36,255 bases of DNA from IMG/VR virus record IMGVR_UViG_3300044617_001496, positions 1 through 36,255 of that record. One strand, given 5' to 3'. Source of the stretch: a virus. The position numbers were made by a program, and so were the translations under genes. Shown piece after piece: positions 28,601-36,148 of this stretch. Within the stretch, counting starts at the first letter, position 1. Each line of letters begins with the position of its first letter. The notes beneath the pieces were generated by a model that saw only the letters and a list, made by a program, of their open reading frames with translations, had not been told where the DNA came from and searched no databases.

Positions 28601-28926
28601 ATCCAATGACAAAATCCTACAACGTTGGATGGTACTACTACACACCGGAGCAGCTTGAAGCCCTGTTTCCGGGCGACCTTGCAGCTTACAGGGAGCAGGC
28701 TCAGGCAATCGTGCCGTTCGGTCACACCGAAGCTTGCTGGACAGACACTCCGCAAAAGGCTCAAGACTTCCTGAACCAGATTGTTTCTGTCAACTCTGAG
28801 AGCAATCTTAAGCAGTTGACCCAGCTGGGCGCCAGTGGCTTGTTTATTGTTGAACGTCAGGTAATTGACGGAATGCAGGTTAAGCTATCGCGCTATACGC
28901 TGAATCATGACGAGATTGCAACTTAG
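28597..28926 (+). CDS. Hypothetical protein
   Basis: 109 residues. Begins MNPMTKSYNVGWYYYTPEQL; helical LEALFPGDLAAYREQAQAIV; TPQKAQDFLNQIVSV; ends with strands (GLFIVERQVIDGMQVKLSRY). No family recognised; member of the co-expressed run 27634-29676. Confidence 0.65.
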   Translation: MNPMTKSYNVGWYYYTPEQLEALFPGDLAAYREQAQAIVPFGHTEACWTDTPQKAQDFLNQIVSVNSESNLKQLTQLGASGLFIVERQVIDGMQVKLSRYTLNHDEIAT

Positions 28927-28937
28927 CCCCGTATCAA

Positions 28938-29213
28938 ATGGAAAGCCATCCCCATGAGTTTGATGCTGTAGCGATACAGCTAGGCGCTGTGCGCAAGTGT
29001 GTTTACATGACACACCACTGGTCGATACCTTACGAACGAGCGCACTCTGTTCATTACTTTAATAGCAATGGTGATGAACTTTGCTATTTCATCGAAAACA
29101 TGTCTACGTGGCTTCAGGTGTTTGACACACCTCGTAAATGGGACCCCTGCTTTAAGGAGTCTAAAGATTACATCTGGTACGATCTCGCCCCGGCTGCTGC
29201 CGGTTATAACTGA
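28938..29213 (+). CDS. Hypothetical protein
   Basis: 91 residues, aromatic and His-rich (MTHHWSIPYERAHSVHYFNS; GDELCYFIENMSTWLQVFDT). Its last codons (LAPAAAGYN) are encoded by the hairpin element at 29190-29203 that recurs before the gene at 29449, so the natural C-terminus may have been extended or replaced by that element. Confidence 0.65.
   Translation: MESHPHEFDAVAIQLGAVRKCVYMTHHWSIPYERAHSVHYFNSNGDELCYFIENMSTWLQVFDTPRKWDPCFKESKDYIWYDLAPAAAGYN
29190..29203 (+). promoter_or_regulatory. Start-proximal RNA hairpin, copy 1
   Basis: CCGGC-TGCT-GCCGG, a 5-bp stem with a 4-base loop, ending 9 bases before ATG 29213. Surrounding sequence GCCCCGGCTGCTGCCGGT is identical in copy 2 at 29424-29440. 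Confidence 0.65.
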
Positions 29214-29410
29214 TGACTCAAGAAAACTGGGCAAACAACGCTATTCAGTTTCCTCGTCTAATTGCTGAAATTGAAGCCTCAGGTGCGCTAGAGCTTCTGC
29301 TCCCCGATGGTCAACGCATCGTTGACGTGGTGGCTTCTTCCATGGATCTTGACCCATCCGAAGTCTACGAACTGATTGATCGCGCAATTCTGGAATGGGA
29401 CTCAATCTAA
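29213..29410 (+). CDS. 65-residue hypothetical protein
   Basis: ATG overlaps the previous TGA. Product: TQENWANNAIQFPRLIAEIE start, SGALELLLPDGQRIVDVVAS, then DLDPSEVYELIDRAILEWD. A small helix-rich protein of a type frequent in phage early arrays (helix, hairpin, helix). The hairpin element lies 9 bases upstream of the start. Confidence 0.7.
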   Translation: MTQENWANNAIQFPRLIAEIEASGALELLLPDGQRIVDVVASSMDLDPSEVYELIDRAILEWDSI

Positions 29411-29425
29411 TCCCGCACTTTCGCC

Positions 29426-29439
29426 CCGGCTGCTGCCGG
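29426..29439 (+). promoter_or_regulatory. Start-proximal RNA hairpin, copy 2
   Basis: Identical CCGGC-TGCT-GCCGG hairpin ending 9 bases before ATG 29449, here in a non-coding spacer. The same distance to the start as copy 1 suggests a leader element rather than chance. Confidence 0.65.
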
Positions 29440-29448
29440 TGACAACTT

Positions 29449-29676
29449 ATGACTATCACTTACGAAGACGCACTCAACCTTTCTAAGTTAGCGCTGGCAC
29501 GCTTCTTCTCTCTCGCTAGCAATGAGACCGAACCAGCTTTAAGCGACAGAGAAGAAGGGGAGCTAGATGCCTATGTCATGTGGATGCTAAAGGCTCACTT
29601 AATAAATCCAAACGCACAGACCGCCCAGCATTTTGCCCGCGAACACCTAGCCTATGCAGTTAAACACTGTCCTTAG
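29449..29676 (+). CDS. 75-residue hypothetical protein
   Basis: Begins TITYEDALNLSKLALARFFS; acidic loop EPALSDREEGELDAYVMWML; helical end AQTAQHFAREHLAYAVKHCP. No family recognised. Preceded by hairpin copy 2, as the 29213 gene is by copy 1. Confidence 0.65.
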   Translation: MTITYEDALNLSKLALARFFSLASNETEPALSDREEGELDAYVMWMLKAHLINPNAQTAQHFAREHLAYAVKHCP

Positions 29677-29754
29677 CAACTTCTTTCGTCAACTTGTCTT
29701 AGGACTTAGAAGTTTTCAGTTCACTATCACAACGCAACTCCACAGCCTAACACA

Positions 29755-30189
29755 ATGAACCCTTCCCTGCGACAACTTGCAATTACCTTGTTGTGGTCCG
29801 AAAATGACAACTCTACACCTGCAGGTGGCGAGCCGTTCGACGCAAATTACACAGTTGACGACATTGACAGCGAATCTCTGAGCAAGCTTCACCAGCAGTT
29901 TCAGGCTTTCGTCTCAAAGGCTGAAGCCAAGATCACAGAGCTTAAAGGTTCTAGCTGGGCCTCCATTGATGAGTTCTACACAGGCTCAGGCACTGGTGGC
30001 TTTTACCTTGAGCATGACTACATCCTGACCGTCAATGGCCATGGTTGTGGATTCTGGGAGAAGGAAGACTGGGAGCCTGAGGTTGGACAGGTCCTGACCA
30101 ATCTTGCAGAACAGGAGAAAGGGATTCACTGCTTCACTGATCATGTAGATCACGGTCAAGACGGTAAAGTTTACATTGAGTTCGGCTGA
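29755..30189 (+). CDS. Conserved phage hypothetical protein (ANYTVDDI / GHGCGFW family)
   Basis: 144 residues. Family features: FDANYTVDDIDSESLSKLHQ, FQAFVSKAEAKI, WASIDEFYTGSGTGGFYLEH, VNGHGCGFWEKEDW, and the end GKVYIE. This layout is widespread in large phages; its role is unknown. ATG follows a 78-base spacer without a clear promoter. Next ATG overlaps its stop region by one base. Confidence 0.8.
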   Translation: MNPSLRQLAITLLWSENDNSTPAGGEPFDANYTVDDIDSESLSKLHQQFQAFVSKAEAKITELKGSSWASIDEFYTGSGTGGFYLEHDYILTVNGHGCGFWEKEDWEPEVGQVLTNLAEQEKGIHCFTDHVDHGQDGKVYIEFG

Positions 30190-30434
30190 TGATCTCTGAC
30201 GCAATGTACGCCAAAGCCGAAAGGTTGATGGCTGCCGACTCCCTGGCTGCATGGGAGAAGGCTAACCCAAGGGTAACGCGACCAACTGGACACGGTAGGC
30301 AGCGATTTAAGCCATATCGCGTTCCTGCTCGATCTGAAGAATTGGCTAAGGCACTTGGCACCAATGACGCTGAACTTGTTGCTTCAATTATGCTCTATCA
30401 GTTTAACCACAAACTTTCAGAGGCTGAACTGTAA
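30189..30434 (+). CDS. 81-residue hypothetical protein
   Basis: ATG shares a base with the upstream TGA. N-terminal helix (SDAMYAKAERLMAADSLAAW), a basic loop (RVTRPTGHGRQRFKPYRVPA) and C-terminal helices (ELAKALGTNDAELVASIMLY). The basic centre suggests nucleic-acid contact. Unrecognised. Confidence 0.65.
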   Translation: MISDAMYAKAERLMAADSLAAWEKANPRVTRPTGHGRQRFKPYRVPARSEELAKALGTNDAELVASIMLYQFNHKLSEAEL

Positions 30435-30494
30435 CCAGTACATCAACTCTCTGCGAGATCGCCGTCTTTACACAATTTGTTTTGACACCAAGAA

Positions 30495-30899
30495 ATGATT
30501 GACCCAAGCCACAGGCTCAAGCTTACAGGCATTGCCCCAGGCATTCGCCTTGTGCATGTTGAGACAAGCAATGAAGCATCTTACCTGCATGAACGTGCTA
30601 CCTTTCTTGAGCTGAAAGGCTACAGAAACCTGTTTATCTCCGCAAACGAAATGACTTACGAACCCAACACTTTACCGCATCCAGACTGGCACTGGGAAGG
30701 TGCAATGGCTGGAGCTGATGGCTTCAGTGGCCACGCTTACGTTGCAAACGTTGCACAAGATCCTCAAGGCCAGCTGTGGGTATTCACAAGGGCTGGACGC
30801 TACAGGGTGCATCGAGAAGAGTTTGCACGCAAGATGATCAGTGCCATGAGGCTGGAAGGTCTACCGCTGACTCTGGATCCTGTCGAGGGATGCGACTGA
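30495..30899 (+). CDS. Hypothetical protein
   Basis: 134 residues. Strand/helix alternation (GIRLVHVETSNEASYLHERA; FLELKGYRNLFISANEM) and a Trp/Gly/His-rich middle (HPDWHWEGAMAGADGFSGHA), then QLWVFTRAGRYRVHREEFAR. Compact alpha/beta protein, no family recognised. Stop shares a base with the next ATG. Confidence 0.7.
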   Translation: MIDPSHRLKLTGIAPGIRLVHVETSNEASYLHERATFLELKGYRNLFISANEMTYEPNTLPHPDWHWEGAMAGADGFSGHAYVANVAQDPQGQLWVFTRAGRYRVHREEFARKMISAMRLEGLPLTLDPVEGCD

Positions 30900-31522
30900 T
30901 GTGCCACATTATTCAATCTATTCCGTGGAGCTGCGGAGAGCGAAGCTGCCCAGTTGGTTGGCACCTTGCTAATTACTGGATTAACGAAGATGGTTACAGC
31001 GTTGACAGGTACGGAGATGGCGACCATGAAGACATTGAGCATGACGACGTTCCTGCACATGCTGAATATGTCCAAGCCTGGGGATCGTACTACGAGCACA
31101 TTGCCAAAACGTTGCAAGATCCGTTGTTTGATCTGCAAGTTAAGACCAAGGTTGCTACTAATTGCTTGTGGCGACTTCAACTCCAAAAGAGTATAGGCGG
31201 AGTCGTCATTTGTCTTGCTTCACGCAACCGACGACGAGTATCACTTTCAACCCTTCCTCAAGAGGTTCTTGACTACATGCACGCAACCTGTGGACCCATG
31301 AATAGAGTTGTCACTTCATTGTCATGGGATGAACTTGTCGCCTGCCCAGAGGTAACACCCAGCAAGCGCTTTCCCTCAATTTGCGCGGTAGCAGAGTTTA
31401 GACTTTCTATCTCTCGCCCTCGTTCAGCGAAGTCTGTTCAACGGGATCTCAAAGTAGAGGCATTGCGTCGTCTGAAGATGATTGGTGCCACAAGCCCGAC
31501 CCTGGACCCTGCTGAGGACTGA
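30899..31522 (+). CDS. Hypothetical protein
   Basis: 207 residues from ATG 30899; the longer frame upstream is the shadow of the preceding gene. N-terminal C-x(10)-C-x(4)-C and GWHLANYW region, an acidic linker with DRYGDGDHEDIEHDDVPAHA, then a basic C-terminal half (SISRPRSAKSVQRDLKVEAL). No known domain. Followed by 142 bases without a gene. Confidence 0.65.
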   Translation: MCHIIQSIPWSCGERSCPVGWHLANYWINEDGYSVDRYGDGDHEDIEHDDVPAHAEYVQAWGSYYEHIAKTLQDPLFDLQVKTKVATNCLWRLQLQKSIGGVVICLASRNRRRVSLSTLPQEVLDYMHATCGPMNRVVTSLSWDELVACPEVTPSKRFPSICAVAEFRLSISRPRSAKSVQRDLKVEALRRLKMIGATSPTLDPAED

Positions 31523-31664
31523 CCCACACCCTACCTGCTCGCCAGCCGCAGCCAGGGGCTTCCCTGCCGGTAGTTCGGAGGCTGTAGCTGGCAACCACAC
31601 TCCCTGCCCCTACAGGCTGCTTCCAGCGCCTCCCAGAGGCTGCTCCACCAACGCACTACTTTCA
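31523..31664 (+). other. GC-rich spacer with small hairpin
   Basis: 142 bases between genes. A CAGGG-GCTT-CCCTG hairpin lies at 31553-31566 without a T-tract, and AGGCTGCT(T/C)C occurs twice near 31614 and 31638. No promoter or gene seen. Confidence 0.5.
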
Positions 31665-32171
31665 ATGCCAAAGCCAAGAGATCCAAGGCAACTCACAAAG
31701 AAAGAGACTATTGAGAGATTGCAAGAAGCCAAGAACTACCTTGGCAACAAAGAACGCATTGCATACATGCGTCCAAGTGAAGTTCACACGCCCGACCGAT
31801 ACGATCCCGAGTCAATTGACAGTTGCTACTCCGCACCAAGGCTGCATAAGCTTGCTCTTCGGCGGATGACAAGCGATACCTTGTTGCTGGTGGACTACAA
31901 CTGGCCGGATGATGTCAGATTCAAGAGAGCGCACGCTGCACAGTTCGTTGCTTGGTGCTTTGGCCATGGAGCTGTGATAGGTGAGACTGTATCACTTATC
32001 TTTTACTCTTGGAAAAAGCCAGACTGCAGTGTGATTGCACAGCCCAAGGCCACTAAGTTTGCAACATTGTGGCTTGGTACTTGGCATCATGCACCGATTC
32101 TTGTCTGGACTGACAAAACCAGAAACGTAAAGGTTGATTCCCTGCCCAAATACTCTGACCTCATTAAATGA
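31665..32171 (+). CDS. Hypothetical protein
   Basis: 168 residues from ATG 31665 (the longer open frame upstream covers the spacer). Begins PKPRDPRQLTKKETIERLQE; central ALRRMTSDTLLLVDYNWPDD; end strand-rich (ATLWLGTWHHAPILVWTDKT). Probably alpha/beta. Stop overlaps the next ATG. No family recognised. Confidence 0.7.
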   Translation: MPKPRDPRQLTKKETIERLQEAKNYLGNKERIAYMRPSEVHTPDRYDPESIDSCYSAPRLHKLALRRMTSDTLLLVDYNWPDDVRFKRAHAAQFVAWCFGHGAVIGETVSLIFYSWKKPDCSVIAQPKATKFATLWLGTWHHAPILVWTDKTRNVKVDSLPKYSDLIK

Positions 32172-32695
32172 GAAACCTGCTTCTTGAAGTTCGCAGTGTC
32201 CGCCGCTGCGAAGGTGGTCACACTTGCAATCTTGTAGCCAATGGCCGAAAAGTTGCATTTATCGGTCCTGACATCTTTGAATGGTCCAGCAATTCAGCAA
32301 AGGTTGACGTTATTGATTGGTTTGCAGCAAAGAAAGAGCTTGGACATGAGACGCCAAAGCCTCAAAAGCTGAAGGAGGGCTGGGAGAATGAGGTTCCCGA
32401 CTACAAGAATGACGACAAAGAGGAAAAAGTGCAGAAGCAGATTCTGAAGTGGGTTGGCTTCCATGTTCAAGCTTATGAGATTAAAGAGCGATGCAAGAGG
32501 TGCGTTATTGCTATTTCATCCTATGCAGAGATTTTCCAGTGGAACGTCTCCCCTCAGTTGCTAAAGCGATACCAGAAAGAAGGCTTTATTGATTCTACTA
32601 TGCAGATTGCTAACAACTTGTCAACAGAAGAGATTGTCAAGCTGCTAGAGCAGAGATCAAAGAATGGAGCACCAAATAAGATAGTTGAATCTTAA
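32168..32695 (+). CDS. Hypothetical protein
   Basis: 175 residues. N-terminal half strand-rich (NLLLEVRSVRRCEGGHTCNL; ANGRKVAFIGPDIFEWSSNS), then a charged linker and C-terminal helices (LLKRYQKEGFIDSTMQIANN; STEEIVKLLEQRSKNG). ATG overlaps the preceding stop. Function unknown. Confidence 0.7.
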   Translation: MRNLLLEVRSVRRCEGGHTCNLVANGRKVAFIGPDIFEWSSNSAKVDVIDWFAAKKELGHETPKPQKLKEGWENEVPDYKNDDKEEKVQKQILKWVGFHVQAYEIKERCKRCVIAISSYAEIFQWNVSPQLLKRYQKEGFIDSTMQIANNLSTEEIVKLLEQRSKNGAPNKIVES

Positions 32696-32795
32696 AGGTT
32701 GCCGTATGGCCTGACACATGAATTGAAGCTCGCCTATTTTGCAGCAACGGCCAGACATTATTGTTACGGCCTGCAAACTTTGCGGCTTTTTCTGC

Positions 32796-32824
32796 TTGAC
32801 GGTTTGGGGGCGCCGTGTTAATGT
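32796..32824 (+). promoter_or_regulatory. Putative sigma70 promoter
   Basis: TTGACG at 32796-32801, 17-base spacer, TAATGT at 32819-32824. It drives the gene starting at 32895, with a leader of about 64 bases, and makes the earlier in-frame ATG at 32739 unlikely. Confidence 0.65.
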
Positions 32825-32894
32825 AGGCATCGCCGGGGTATCTTGTGCCTCTGGCCTGCCTCAGACTTTACACCTTATTCTCAGAGATCAGACT

Positions 32895-33185
32895 ATGAAG
32901 TATCAAGTCACAGGCGACACTACGGGACTTTGTGTTGCTGTCACGCAAACGCTAGACCGTAATGGCAATCGCAGAATGACAGCAAAGCACAAGCGTGACA
33001 GCGCTACAACTTACAAGTGCTCAATGCAAACCGGAGACCCGCTTGAGGTTCTCAGTGTTTGGATGACCAAGTTTACAGGCTGCGTCAAGCCAGTTCCTGG
33101 TTTCACTGCTGACTTTGCAGTTGTCGCTCGTGGCGGAGACCATCAAGGTTACTACTTCATCATCGTTCCCACTAACTACAACTGA
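32895..33185 (+). CDS. Small beta-rich hypothetical protein
   Basis: 96 residues from ATG 32895 (MKYQVTGDTTGLCVAVTQTL), chosen because a promoter lies between the upstream in-frame ATG and this one. Mostly strands (DSATTYKCSMQTGDPLEVLS; ADFAVVARGGDHQGYYFIIV). No family recognised. Followed one base later by a membrane-protein gene. Confidence 0.65.
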   Translation: MKYQVTGDTTGLCVAVTQTLDRNGNRRMTAKHKRDSATTYKCSMQTGDPLEVLSVWMTKFTGCVKPVPGFTADFAVVARGGDHQGYYFIIVPTNYN

Positions 33186-33186
33186 C

Positions 33187-33378
33187 ATGGACAACACTTT
33201 GCTTCGTGCTTTTTCCGTAGCCTGTAGTGCGATTGCTACAGGCTGCATCGTAGGCGGTTCTGTAGTGTTCTTTGCAGTTCACTATCACAATCGAGTGCTT
33301 GAGTGTGAGTCTCCGGCAGTTCGCAGTTCGTACTCTGTACCAGTGTTTGGCAATGTTGCAGCTTGCAGGAGGCCATGA
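33187..33378 (+). CDS. 63-residue membrane protein
   Basis: ATG 33187. One transmembrane helix at about 7-31 (AFSVACSAIATGCIVGGSVV, then FFAV), then a polar segment with cysteines (LECESP..., VAACRRP). Single-pass small protein of unknown role; overlaps the start of the following gene. Confidence 0.6.
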   Translation: MDNTLLRAFSVACSAIATGCIVGGSVVFFAVHYHNRVLECESPAVRSSYSVPVFGNVAACRRP

Positions 33379-33545
33379 TGACGCTGCCGCAGGTTCAGTC
33401 TTTATTCGCTGAACGCTTTAAGTTTGACGCAAGTGACAGGGAGGATGCAGCCCAAGTTTGGAGTTGCTTCCTTGAGAGCTTGCAACTTGATGGCAAGATT
33501 TCACAGCAACAGATTCAATCCTGGGGCAACCCATTTCAACAGTAA
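33375..33545 (+). CDS. 56-residue helical protein
   Basis: ATG 33375 (or 33378) preceded by AGGAGG, a strong ribosome site. Product: MMTLPQVQSLFAERFKFDAS, REDAAQVWSCFLESLQLDGK, ISQQQIQSWGNPF. The last part matches small phage proteins I recall with an I(S/T)..Q...W.NPF ending. Function unknown. Confidence 0.7.
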   Translation: MMTLPQVQSLFAERFKFDASDREDAAQVWSCFLESLQLDGKISQQQIQSWGNPFQQ

Positions 33546-33565
33546 ACCCTACACCTATCAAGAAA

Positions 33566-34129
33566 GTGGACACTATCCAAACTGGAAAGTTAAAGATCAC
33601 TATTGAACACGACACTGATCCGCTCAACCCAAGAACAGAGTATGAGAATGTTGGGAGAATGGTTTGCTGGCACCGACGCTACAACTTGGGTGATGAGCAA
33701 CCCACTTGCTCACCTGACGAGTATATGTTTAAGATGATGTATGACAGGGAGTTCGACTTGAAACGTAAGTTTATTCCTGAAGACATCAAAAAAGAGCATG
33801 TTGAAGCTTATGTAAACAAGCACTACTTCATTCTTCCACTGTATCTTTATGATCACAGTGGAATCACGATAAGCACCGAACCTTTCGGCTGCCCATGGGA
33901 CAGTGGACAAGTTGGATTCGTCTTTGCAGACAGAGAGCGTAAAGAGTATGACGACATGTTGGCTGGCCTAACTGCAGAGGTTGCCACTTACAACAGCTAC
34001 CTTACTGGTGATGTTTACGGTTACGACATAGAAGATCAAGATGGCAACGTCGTAGGCTCCTGCTGGGGATTCTATGGTTACGAAGACTGCAAGACTGAAG
34101 CCTTGCACAATGCTCAGGCTTACGCCTGA
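33566..34129 (+). CDS. Conserved phage hypothetical protein (MVCWHRRY..GD family)
   Basis: 187 residues, GTG start. Hallmarks: KITIEHDTDPLNPRTEYENV, MVCWHRRYNLGDEQP, ILPLYLYDHSGITISTEPFG, CPWDSGQVGFVFADRE, a long helix with LAGLTAEVATYNSYLTGDVY and DGNVVGSCWGFYGYE near the end. A large, widely distributed phage family with unknown function, which helps mark the window as phage-derived. Confidence 0.85.
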   Translation: MDTIQTGKLKITIEHDTDPLNPRTEYENVGRMVCWHRRYNLGDEQPTCSPDEYMFKMMYDREFDLKRKFIPEDIKKEHVEAYVNKHYFILPLYLYDHSGITISTEPFGCPWDSGQVGFVFADRERKEYDDMLAGLTAEVATYNSYLTGDVYGYDIEDQDGNVVGSCWGFYGYEDCKTEALHNAQAYA

Positions 34130-34159
34130 GGCTGCACATTACACCTACGCATTTCAGCC

Positions 34160-34441
34160 ATGGACTTCAACTCTATTGAATACACCGTGCCAGCTCACTG
34201 GTTATCGGCAATCGTCAACGGTGACGAGACTTCATTTGACTACTACGACAACCCTAAAGACTACAAAGCATACAAAGCTTTTTGTGAGCATGAAGTCAAA
34301 GATGCAACCGTAGAGGTTGTAGGCGAAGAAGAATACTTCGCTCATTCGCATGATGCTACAGGTTACGGGGTGCTTCCCTGTGACGTTGTTGATTGCATCT
34401 TCCACTACCCAGTCCAAGAACCACAAACTATCGCAGCTTGA
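34160..34441 (+). CDS. Conserved phage hypothetical protein (YTVPAHWLSA, DUF6926-like)
   Basis: 93 residues. EYTVPAHWLSAIVNGDETSF, then a D-Y-Y-D-N-P segment, VEVVGEEEYFAHSHDATGYG and a terminal VDCIFHYPV strand. This pattern (tVPAHWlsal ... F...HDA) is common in phages and plasmids, with no known function. Placed directly after the other widespread phage family. Confidence 0.75.
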   Translation: MDFNSIEYTVPAHWLSAIVNGDETSFDYYDNPKDYKAYKAFCEHEVKDATVEVVGEEEYFAHSHDATGYGVLPCDVVDCIFHYPVQEPQTIAA

Positions 34442-34444
34442 ACA

Positions 34445-35146
34445 ATGAAGAAACGACACGTTGCCTGCTTGCCCGCGCAAGTTTTGCACTTTATGTCAAA
34501 GTTTGCGCACAAAAATCCACAATCTGCAATCGAACTTCAAACCTTAAACATTACAAGAGAGGCGTCAGTAGTTACATTTTGGGCTTCAGACGGACACAGG
34601 GCTGCAAGACTTAAGCTCAATCTTGATGATTGCATAAAAGACGATGAACAGTTTTATTGGTTTGACGCTGAGGAGCTATCCCTAAACCCTAAAACCTGGA
34701 AGAAAAAAACAAAAAGCCTGGTGGCACTATTTGACAATGAAGAGCAGTTCGTCGAACTTGTGAGGCAGCATCCATCTTATTGTTCTGAGCTGCCTTGTTC
34801 TCATGAGAAGCTTAGCTATAGCGATGCCGTTTGCAAGCACACCAGAGCTGGTAGTATTTTAGACTTCAAAAACAGGCTTGACAGTGTATGGCTCATAAAC
34901 TTTCATGGTGAACCAGGCAACTTGATAGGCTTTAATCCAAGTTCGTTAGCTGAGTTCCTGGTTGAACTTCATCGGTTTTCTGACTATGGAAGTGTTGCGA
35001 CTATCGCTGTAGGCAGTCCGCTTACACCATTAACCTTTACAGCGTTGTTTGAAATTGGAATAGAAAAACCATGCAAGATTGAGTTTGTCTTAATGCCAGT
35101 GCAGCTCCGAGACTGCAATCACCTTATTAACACAATTGAACCATGA
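34445..35146 (+). CDS. Diverged DNA polymerase III beta-clamp-like protein
   Basis: 233 residues. Three elements recall DnaN clamps: VVTFWASDGHRAARLKL (compare the ATDGHRLA motif), IGFNPSSLAEFLVELHRFSD, and IEFVLMPVQLRDC near the C-terminus (compare the terminal LMP(V/M)RL). Spacing is consistent with one or two clamp domains, but the protein is shorter than the usual 370 residues, so a homotrimer or partial clamp is possible. A phage clamp would tether a polymerase or nuclease to DNA. Evidence is motif-level; a structure prediction would decide. Overlaps the next gene by 4 bases. Confidence 0.55.
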   Translation: MKKRHVACLPAQVLHFMSKFAHKNPQSAIELQTLNITREASVVTFWASDGHRAARLKLNLDDCIKDDEQFYWFDAEELSLNPKTWKKKTKSLVALFDNEEQFVELVRQHPSYCSELPCSHEKLSYSDAVCKHTRAGSILDFKNRLDSVWLINFHGEPGNLIGFNPSSLAEFLVELHRFSDYGSVATIAVGSPLTPLTFTALFEIGIEKPCKIEFVLMPVQLRDCNHLINTIEP

Positions 35147-35679
35147 CAACAAAACAACCAAGTTACTGGTGCGTTGCCAACATTGGTGATGCTACACCTT
35201 TGGAGCATGGAGGAAAGTTTGTGCTAGTTGACAGGACTGGAGTTTACAGCCCTGTGATGCTAGTGCTTGAAGTACATGGCAATCAAGTCGCACCCAGCTG
35301 CAACCACACATTGCATCATGTTGAGCTTGAACCCTGCTTCATTGTTCATCCAAGCCTGAGTCCTGAAGGCAAGAAGTGCCTATCAACAAATAAGTTTCAC
35401 ACTGGACACGTTGAATGGTTTGGCGATCCCGAGAGCCTGCAGTCTATGGCGTCCTTTGTTGGATGCTGCGTTGATGAACTTGTTGATGATCTAATTTCAG
35501 GCTCGCCTGTTAATCGTGCAACAGGCTACGATGTAGTTGCAAGCTACCACGGTCTGGACAACTTTGATTCAGAGCCTAGAGTGCTAAACCCCGAAAAAGC
35601 TAAGGCGCTAGTTTACACTATGCTTGCACAAATTGAAGAGTCTAAGTCCTGGCATGAAGGTTACGGAGTTCAATGGTAA
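35143..35679 (+). CDS. Conserved phage hypothetical protein (YWCVANIGDATPLEHGG family)
   Basis: 178 residues. Family features: YWCVANIGDATPLEHGGKFV, LVDRTGVYSPVMLVLE, LEPCFIVHP, NKFHTGHVEWFGDPE, and near the end VASYHGLDNFDSEPRVLNPE. Widespread in phages of diverse hosts, function unknown. Its ATG overlaps the clamp-like stop, and its end overlaps the next start. Confidence 0.8.
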   Translation: MTTKQPSYWCVANIGDATPLEHGGKFVLVDRTGVYSPVMLVLEVHGNQVAPSCNHTLHHVELEPCFIVHPSLSPEGKKCLSTNKFHTGHVEWFGDPESLQSMASFVGCCVDELVDDLISGSPVNRATGYDVVASYHGLDNFDSEPRVLNPEKAKALVYTMLAQIEESKSWHEGYGVQW

Positions 35680-35939
35680 AACCCATGACCGAACAAGCAA
35701 AAGACTTTAAGTGGTTGCGTGGACTTCACAAGGCAACCTTCACTGACAAGAAAACTGAACTCAGGTTTGAGATTACGCAGAACACAGCTAGATCAAGCAC
35801 AGATGACAAGTTCATCTACAAATGTTTTGACATTGGTGGCAGGTTGCTGTTTGATCGTAAGATCAACTTTGCAGTTGCAATGCTTGCAGTTAATAGCTGG
35901 AGTGGGGACTTCCAGGTAATGGAGGCTGCTCCCAAGTAG
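35673..35939 (+). CDS. Small beta-rich hypothetical protein
   Basis: 88 residues from ATG 35673 (ATG 35685 also possible). Strand-rich (KATFTDKKTELRFEITQNTA; KFIYKCFDIGGRLLFDRKIN) with a short Ala-rich helix. No family recognised. Last complete gene of the array. Confidence 0.65.
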   Translation: MVKPMTEQAKDFKWLRGLHKATFTDKKTELRFEITQNTARSSTDDKFIYKCFDIGGRLLFDRKINFAVAMLAVNSWSGDFQVMEAAPK

Positions 35940-35959
35940 TTTGTAGATTAAAGTTTGTG

Positions 35960-35995
35960 GCCGGTCAGAGCTTGCGGGTTTTGGCCGGCTTTCTT
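35960..35995 (+). terminator. Weak terminator-like hairpin
   Basis: GCCGG (35960-35964) can pair with CCGGC (35985-35989) across 20 bases, followed by TTTCTT. It is a modest stem with a long loop; it lies in the 209-base gap between the last complete gene and the partial gene at 36149. Confidence 0.35.
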
Positions 35996-36070
35996 GCAGT
36001 GGCCCTGCAGACTTTGCAGTTAAGCATTGCTTATGTTATGGCTATCGGGCGACTTTATAGTGTCTCGGTG

Positions 36071-36079
36071 TGCTATAAT
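36071..36079 (+). promoter_or_regulatory. Extended -10 promoter
   Basis: TGCTATAAT at 36071-36079 is a perfect extended -10 (TGN plus TATAAT). The position 17 bases upstream (GACTTT) is not a good -35, as is normal for extended -10 promoters. ATG 36149 lies 69 bases beyond. Confidence 0.65.
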
Positions 36080-36148
36080 TCCGGGGCTGGAGAAGTTGTA
36101 TCTTCAGCTGGCTCCAGACTTTACATCTTACATTTTGCACTTTCCGAC

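Noticed and set aside
32739-32894. Upstream in-frame start giving a 148-residue product
   Set aside because: The TTGACG/TAATGT promoter lies between this ATG and the one at 32895, and the extra residues look like translated non-coding DNA.
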